A stretch of DNA of 64,000 nt, from positions 22,778 to 86,777 of the forward strand of contig JACEFZ010006340.1 in the NCBI GenBank assembly GCA_014155875.1, read 5' to 3'. Position numbers and translations under genes: made by a program. This DNA comes from Cepaea nemoralis (Eukaryota; Mollusca; Gastropoda; Stylommatophora; Helicidae). Shown one piece after another: positions 57,297 through 64,000 of this stretch; within the stretch, counting starts at the first letter, position 1, and each line of letters starts with the position of its first letter. The notes beneath the pieces are model-generated. The model had not been told where the DNA came from. It did no database searches and was given only the letters and a program-made list of their open reading frames with translations.

Positions 57297-59946
57297 TGTG
57301 GCATAACCGCTAACCACCATTATTCAGTTACCAAGAATGCACGCCAAAGAGAGGGAAAAATATATGGCAATTGACTACACCAACGCAAACTGAAACCAAA
57401 CCTTAAAAATTAACGCAACATCAAAACTGGGAAATGGAACAAGTGACAGATGACGTCATTTCTGGGAAACATTTCATCAGCCAAGGCACAAGAGATCATT
57501 GGATAAAAAGAGACACGTGACAACGCCTCCATTTGAAACCCCGCGTAGATTATGTTAATCGCGCACTCTTTCTGAAAACTGCCTGATGAACAGACGTGAA
57601 AGCTAGTGTGACCGATTTTCAAATAGGGAAGGCAGAATGTCTGAATCCGAGGTGAGCTTGTAATTCCTTAGATTAACTGATGACCAGATTTATCAAGTAT
57701 CAGAAAGGGTATCTAGTGTTTGTAAAGTCATTGAAATGTATTATTATTAATTAAAACCTCTGAAATTGTACAATGATCAACTGTAGATTCTGACGACGCA
57801 GAGCCGATCCCGGGCGAACTGACAATCTACTACTCTCTTCGATACTGCAATCTGTGATATTCTTAAAGATAATTATTAACTTTAAGAAGTGCATAATACT
57901 ACTACATTCTATTCTGGACAACTGTACGAAGTAATGATTCTAAAGCAATCTTGTGCCTTTCATCAGAAACACTGCTAAAAATGCTATCACTATCTACAGC
58001 TAAAATGACAGTTCGTGTACTAGAATGTGCGCTTTGTTCTTTAAAAAAGACTTATCTATGTCTATTTTCAATTTAGAAAGCTGAAAGAGAAATCAAATCT
58101 TCCCTTTCTCCTTCGTCTATTGAATAAATAGGGTTGATGGAATAAATATTTATATTTGTGTCAAAATTTTTAAATTTGATAAGGGCACTTATGAACGCAC
58201 TACATCAGAAAAGTTGTGCTTCGCGGAACTCCACCACCAGAAGTGAACTTTAAATCATTACTCAACACAACTTAAAACCACAACCCACACCACCAACATC
58301 AAAACCACACCACCCAACACTCAACACACCAACAACAGATAAGGGAAAGGAGTTATTATACAAAGAAGAAAAAGAAGAAGTTGGTTAATTGGGAAAACAC
58401 AGAGAATCATTTATCCACACTACAAACCCAATTGAGTGATAGAAATTTTTATAAATGTATGTCATTTATTTACATGCATCTCGACACCTCCTGACTCTTG
58501 TCACTGTCTTACCGTAAAAATCTCACTGACCCAGGTCAATGAGAACTTACATACAGCAGGAACCACTGAGACAAGGCGTACACAGTGTGATAAACTCTGA
58601 CCACCCATATTAACCCAACACTAGATTAGAGAAAATAAGAGGAGGGGGGGGGGGGGACTAGTGTCCTACTTCAGGAATTTAGGTTTTCTTACAAGAGACG
58701 ACATTGCAGTTGTAGACAGTTTCAAGCGAACGAAAGAAGAAGAAAAGAAGAAGTAGAAGAAGAAGAAGAAGAAGAAAAAAAGGGAAAAAGAAGAAGAAGA
58801 AGAAGAAGAAGAAGAAGAAGAAGAAGAAGAAGAAGAGAAGAAGAAGAAGAAGAAGAAGAAGAAGAAAGAAGAAGAAGAAGAAGAGAAGAAGAATTTAGGT
58901 TTCTTCCGACCTATTCTAGAATATTGTATTGGTAGGATTGTATATGTTTATGTGAATCTTACACAGTGAAATCTTGGTGGTAACCCATTGGGAAACCAAT
59001 TGGCATCCAACGGCCAAAAACCAAACCAGAACACAGAGAGAAAGAGATGAACCGCACTTGAGATGGAGGGGGACTTGGCCCTGAGCAGAGTATGGGGAGG
59101 CCTTCAGAGGAGCTACATGGCAAAACCAGAAGTGGATCTATCAGTCAATGGACCAGGCCTATCCTAATCCTCCAAATCATAAGGTTATCTCTCTCTTAGA
59201 CAGAAAACACACAACACTCAGTTTTCAAGAACTGATACCTAAATGTAGATTCATCATCTTCACACTTAACATGTACAACATTCAAATGTATACCATGTTT
59301 CCACTCTTATTGAAATCTCATGTATTGATGCTTATTTGTTGATGGTCTGTGACATTGGTCCTATGTGCATTTTTTCTAATTTATCTTGTGCAAACCACAA
59401 GAGAAAGTGTATTTACCAGGCCAGATGACACAGGTCCATTCAATAAATAATTAACTGTCACTGATCTTATGTTGATTTATTAGTTCAACCTATCTGTGAT
59501 TCACCATTTAATGTGTACATCATGTGGTCAAGATCTATTGTGATTGGTTATGTGTTTAATTGTTTAAAAACAAATTCAATCAGGATGAAATACTAAAAAT
59601 GGGGAGGAAAGACTAGGTCTATCAACTGCTCAATATCCATGCTTTCTTAATATAAATCAGGCTGAGAGAATTCTCCAGACTTTCCTCAGATTTGATAAAC
59701 AAAAGGGGAGCTCAAGAGCTATAAAAATCTTTGGAGAAGGGGCAGAATCCCAGTTGGTATTTATTATTCTCACCAGGGCCATAATCTATATCTCCTAGAC
59801 TAAATTAAATAAGACGAGGCCTGCAGATAACTCGAGGGTCATATTCTGGGGTTATTGAAGACAAAAGAGGATGGGGCCCAACTTCTTTGTTTAGAAATGG
59901 GGCATGCACTACAGTGATTTCCTACTCCCTTCAAAAATATATGACA
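57297..59946. mobile_element. Solo-LTR-like insert in the RTE LINE, TSD CCCAC
   Basis: 2650 bases starting TGTGGCATAACC and ending TATATGACA, with CCCAC on both sides (57292-57296 and 59947-59951). If the unit and one CCCAC are set aside, the RTE linker runs on without a break in frame. No gag or pol is found inside. It holds a G run (58645-58657) and a GAA array (58733-58892). A TATAAAAA lies at 59720 on +. TG...CA ends plus a 5-bp TSD indicate a solo LTR or a gutted LTR element; strand unknown. Confidence 0.75.
58733..58892. repeat. GAA trinucleotide array
   Basis: Interrupted GAA/GAAA run inside the LTR-like insert. Confidence 0.95.
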
Positions 59947-59951
59947 CCCAC

Positions 59952-60830
59952 CTTCTTTAATTTTGGAATAGTTGTTTCTGCAGCCAAACTGATGAATTCT
60001 TTAACATTTCCCATTGATCATCCACATCTGGATAGGATCTCTAGATCAGACAATATATCAAATCTCTTCTGTACTTCTATGTTGAATTTTTTTGTATTTC
60101 CTTGTCATTACTCAATGTACACAATCATATTTAGTGTTTCCTGTATATACTGACTTTCTGCAACTTTTTCCTCAATGTTTCCCCTAAGTAATCTGTGGTA
60201 ACTATAACAATCAGCACTGTGATCTGTTTTTGCTATTGTTAGCGCGTTTCTAAATCTTCTGCTAATCAGAATGTAGTCAATTTGGTTTCTGATCCTGCTA
60301 TCAGCACTCCTCCATGTCCATAATCTTCTAGGGTGTTGCTTAAACCAGTTGTTTCCTACAATCATTTCCTGCTCTTTTGCCCACTCTACGAGTCTGTATC
60401 CTCTTTTATTTCTCTCTCCTAAACCACAGTTTCCTTCTGTGTATCTATCACCTTGGTTTCATACTTTTGCATTGCAGTCTCCTATTATGATGTTTATTTA
60501 TGAGTTGTTACATTTCTTTACGGCAGACTCTATGTCATTATAAAATTCCTCTACACTATCTTCACTGGATTCTCCTGTTGGGGCATATACTTGAATAACA
60601 TTTATGCTAAAAGGTCTGCCATTTAAATTTTAAACTAGTAGATCTCTGTCCGACCCGCCCAATATCCTTGAACAGATTTGATGTTTTACGTTCCAAAAAA
60701 ATTTGTCACTCCCCTTTATCGCTCTTCACCTCCAGAATAAATAATCTTAAAATCGCATCTATCTTGATTCCTGCTCCTGTCCATCTCGTTTCATCACATA
60801 CAAACACCAAAATGACTACCAATTCCCCCG
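59952..60830 (-). pseudogene. RTE endonuclease domain
   Basis: Minus strand: INVIQVYAPTGESSEDSVEE, NDIESAVKKCNN, CGLGERNKRGYRLVEWAKEQ, then frame 60108-60365 MIVGNNWFKQHPRRLWTWRS, RNQIDYILISRRFRNALTIA, DHSADCYSYHRLLRGNIEEK. These are the later EEP motifs (IDYI, S-x-H). The first motifs lie at or beyond 60800 and are decayed. Linker scraps follow to 59952. Confidence 0.82.
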
Positions 60831-60885
60831 CTTGTCGCTAGACCAGGAGAAGCCGTTGACAGAATGTCACACTCATATTAATAGT

Positions 60886-60969
60886 CGTCAGTCAGTTTAG
60901 TTAGCAGTCAGTCAGTCAGTCAGTCAGTCAGACAGTCAGTCAGTCAGTCAATCAGTCAGTCAGCCAGTC

Positions 60970-61020
<51 letters not shown>
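60886..61020. repeat. CAGT and TTAG arrays, tail of I1 copy G
   Basis: CAGT repeats (about 60886-60968) pass into TTAG repeats (about 60970-61019). The TTAG part is the reverse of the CTAA tail of I1 LINEs, here expanded to about a dozen units. Confidence 0.9.
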
Positions 61021-61247
61021 CGGCAGATTATCCTCATTGCACATCGAACTATTCAGTTCATAAGTGCTCGGATCCCCTCCTCAGAAAATCCCCCAGCGTG
61101 TGGCGGCTCACGACACCAGTTCTGTGTTGGTTTATCAATTTTCTTGGGCTTCCCACGTAGTGTTCTTGTATGGGGCCCCACCTATTTTAAATTGCTGTTC
61201 TCGCAGATTGATCATCGATGTAGATTCAAAGTCATCACTTGGTACAC

Positions 61248-62639
61248 TGTCGCGAAAATAAACTTGATAGTTTTCGATCGATGACAACAAGACCCGACAT
61301 TCGTCCTGCAAAAACAGGGAACCCTTTGATGTTGTATAGACTGAGGACCAAAATAAGTCGCGTCAAAATGTCTAACCTCGGGATTTTGTTAACAATTTTG
61401 TGCTCCAGAAACGTACAATGGCGCCATCCGTCAGCAAGACGGGAGTCAGCCTTTGAATGATAGACGGAATGTCGGGCCCCAGACGTCGGAAGGATCTGTG
61501 ATGTGGGGGGGGGTGAGGGTGGGGGGGGAATTCCCTGGCTCACAGACAGACAGGACTTTTGTTGTATGAGACAAAGAATTTTCCAGATGAAGCAAACTGG
61601 ACGGCGGATTGATTCCAGTCAGTCAAATACAGGCGGAGAAAACCAAACTCTGGACTGATCTGCGTCTGGACAATTTGGGACGTCACTCTAGCCCGATATA
61701 AAACCAGTTGAAGTAAACAAGTTGCGTTAGTCGACCAAGATTTCTGAAGTTTTAAGAATCGGTGGCAGTTTCCGAGTTGTGTTCAGTGAAAGAGACTATA
61801 GTGTCAGAGTTTTTGGATAATGTATCGGCGGACATAGATCCAGTCTGGGATTGCATAGTCTCAATCATAAACCGGAATGGGCAATGGTAGTCTATTAATC
61901 ATAGCTAACTTAGAGTATGATTAGGAATAGAGTACAGTACTGTGCGGTGATATAATGTATTATAGTGTGGTGATACAATGTATTATAGGTGCGGTGATAG
62001 AATTCTTTAAGTGCGGTGCTAGAAAGTATTATAGGAGCGTCGGAACTAGTGTCCTACTGTATAGCTTTCACTAGCTTGTGTGATATATCATTTTACTCGG
62101 GGAGTTGAGGACAATGTAGTGGGATAATAATTAAAGAGATTGAGGATGGTTGGAGGGAGGAGGGGAATGTGAAAAGGTAGGTACTTCCAGTAGGGCATCT
62201 GCTGGGTTTCTACCCTTCCTTTATTCTTTCCTGAATGCTTTTCTAAGACCATGTGATAGCTATTTGGCCGTATGACAGAGATCGGATCTCTGTTATAGAT
62301 CTGAGTGCTGCTATTGGCCTACACTCAACTAATTACGGTCAGAATTGAGTTGCTCTCACCATGATGTTCTTACTCAACGGGTTCCACTTGATGTGAGATG
62401 ATTTATTACAAAGGAGCAAGTTTCAATGTTTTATACAATGATGGCTCACGGAATGAAGACAGAGGTTATGAGAGGCTTTTACACGGGGCTCGGAACCTTG
62501 TTGGTCTGCAGAAACCTGGCTTCTGCTGAGCCGGACTTGATGACATAAGTGTTGTGTTTACTGAGTGATAAGCTTCATCACCGAAGATTCATAACTCATA
62601 TACCAAAGGGCATATATATAATATATAATATATTATATA

Positions 62640-62679
<40 letters not shown>

Positions 62680-63325
62680 TATATATATATATATAAAACA
62701 AGTGCATGTTTGTGGGTATTTATGTATTGGATGCGTTCGATAACGGTACATTTCAGTTAATTGAAAGATTCTCTGTTCAACCAAACATTATTAAAACAGA
62801 GTAACTTCACCGTGTTTGTGAGAGTGAAGACCAAGATCGAACAGTGTCAATCTGATGACCAGCATCCTGTTTGTTCGAGTGATCGGAGAAAGTTGTCACG
62901 TGGACTGAGAAAAATCTTCTGGGTGAGGTTCACTGTCCGGAATACATGGTGCTGTTGGGTGCTCACACAGTGATGTAAAAGACTTTGCTCCTGATTCACT
63001 GGTCTGATTCTACATACACATTGGAATATTCGACAACATTCTACACATTACAAACTCTTCTCACACACATACTTTTTGCTTTAATAATTATTGTTGTATT
63101 TATTTGTTAAAAGCTAGAGTTGTTGAGTATGTTGTGTTGGGGGGAAAAATGAAGGGGGCATGATCCAGGGTGAGTGAGAGTAAAAACGAGATGTCTACAG
63201 ACTGAAGGAGTTTTTTGGACGGATTCTGGTGGTTCTCTAGGACAATAATATTGGTTAATAAAATTGTGGGTGTTGATTCCCCTCATCCAGGGACGACACT
63301 AAAGTAATAAAGGATTACTACGACA
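61248..63325 (+). mobile_element. Solo LTR related to element 1, TSD TACAC
   Basis: 2078 bases, TGTCGCGAAAATAAAC...ACTACGACA, with TACAC at 61243-61247 and 63326-63330. Its end matches the 5' LTR of element 1 (about 880-1284) and its start matches the 3' LTR start at 6426, so the strand is +. It has a TATAAAA at 61697-61703 and a TA-rich run (62612-62697). No gag or pol remains, which fits LTR-LTR recombination. Confidence 0.9.
61697..61703 (+). promoter_or_regulatory. Candidate TATA box of the solo LTR
   Basis: TATAAAA about 450 bases into the LTR; a start near 61730 would leave a long R-U5. Position is the only support. Confidence 0.4.
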
Positions 63326-64000
63326 TACACGCAAACGACTTACTTCTCGTAGAGCATTCAGTATATCAGCTGGTCCATCGCTCGTCCGCCCTCCATAGTA
63401 GCCGTAAAGGGCGAACCTGTCAGTTTGCTAATTTTCCTTGTAAACCCGCAAGCACCGGCACAAAATTAAATTAGTCTTTGTCAACCGTGACCGCTCCAGA
63501 GACAAAACCATTGCCTCCCGCCTACCCACAGCTTTCTCCTGAACATACTCATTGAGTCATTAAGGAAACCTGCCCGAGTGAAGGGCTGTGTCTCGTGCCA
63601 AAGCAGTTCCTTTTCTACTGCCATGACTTCCAAAGTCAAAAATACTACCAGAATCCTCCTTCGCAATCTCCCTCCAGCTTGAGCCGTAAATGCCCATCTG
63701 TGTTCTTTTCTGCATTTTCTGTCTATTGGATGCAATCTGAAAAGATGTACAGAACTCCGCAGGCACTTGTACCCATTCCTCTTCCAAGCTTTTAAGTTAA
63801 CACACCTGTTGAAGAATGTCTCCGAACTGACCCATCCGATTTTCCTCTTTTTAACTTGCTGCCTTTACCTTCTAATTTCATGCAGTGGGTTGTTTTTTGC
63901 GTTGACTCTGGAAGGCCTGTGCTGCAAATCTGTATTACCCTTTGGTGCCGCCCCTTGTACCTTGTCCCTTTTAATAATTTTTTATGCAGTGGATGATTGT

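Larger units (their letters stand above)
55285..60830 (-). mobile_element. Antisense RTE-type LINE with two insertions
   Basis: On the minus strand: endonuclease (60830 to about 60110), an AP-type linker (59952-60110 and 56830-57291), RT (55680-56815) and C-terminus (55290-55469), ending in an ATTG repeat (CAATCAATC at 55282-55291 on +). Inside lie an I2 fragment (55484-55667) and an LTR-like unit (57297-59946). Endonuclease plus RT without RNase H is the RTE layout. Frames are broken. Confidence 0.8.
61021..64000 (-). mobile_element. I1 LINE copy G, split by a solo LTR, runs off the window
   Basis: Minus strand: 3' end at 61021 (CGGCAGATTATCCTCATTGC, as at 18124). The C-terminal part runs to 61242, then the solo LTR, then RNase H and linker from 63331 to the window end. 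It is strongly degraded: RNase H frames 63481-63735 and 63560-63787 (WAFTAQAGGR, LEVMAVEKELLWHETQPFTR, EEEWVQVPAEFCTSF). Confidence 0.82.

Overview
This is a eukaryotic, metazoan window made almost entirely of transposable elements and simple repeats. I found no intact host gene. The only host-derived coding sequence is a broken ribosomal protein eL42 (RPL36A) copy, plus a 13-codon stub of a second one. The mix of elements (Gmr1-type Ty3/gypsy, I-superfamily, Tx1/L1-like and RTE-like LINEs, tRNA-derived SINEs, long TA, GA, CA, CT, GAA and TATC microsatellites) suits an invertebrate with a large genome. A mollusc or other lophotrochozoan is my guess; the sequence does not prove it.

Layout. 1-7384: a Ty3/gypsy-like LTR retrotransposon, with part of its 5' LTR, a tRNA-Pro-type primer site, 32-bp leader repeats, gag-pol in the unusual order PR-IN-RT-RH, and the start of its 3' LTR. 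7385-13290: an antisense I-superfamily LINE (family I1), then a Tx1-like LINE split by an antisense LINE with a C-terminal zinc finger. 13290-15850: microsatellites and AT-rich DNA. 15851-20977: more I1 copies, including one split into inverted halves inside a single target-site duplication (twin priming). 21260-28690: a repeated block of about 0.9 kb linked to eL42, RTE fragments, a 44-bp minisatellite, a second Tx1 copy and SINEs. 28690-38900: SINEs, a broken DDE transposase, a mariner-type MITE, RTE remnants and a second minisatellite locus.

38930-55284 is a nest. A Tx1 LINE carries an I-superfamily LINE (family I2, 38983-39954) and an I1 LINE (40344-52594), and the I1 LINE carries a complete LTR retrotransposon (42918-52110) with 606/605-bp LTRs. 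Each insertion is bracketed by its own target duplication. 55285-60830 is an antisense RTE LINE holding an I2 fragment and a 2.65-kb LTR-like insert. 60886-64000 is an antisense I1 LINE interrupted by a 2.08-kb solo LTR related to the LTR at the window start.

The most notable content is the pair of gypsy elements with integrase upstream of reverse transcriptase and SCAN-like capsid regions. The target-site duplications allow much of the insertion order to be read directly.
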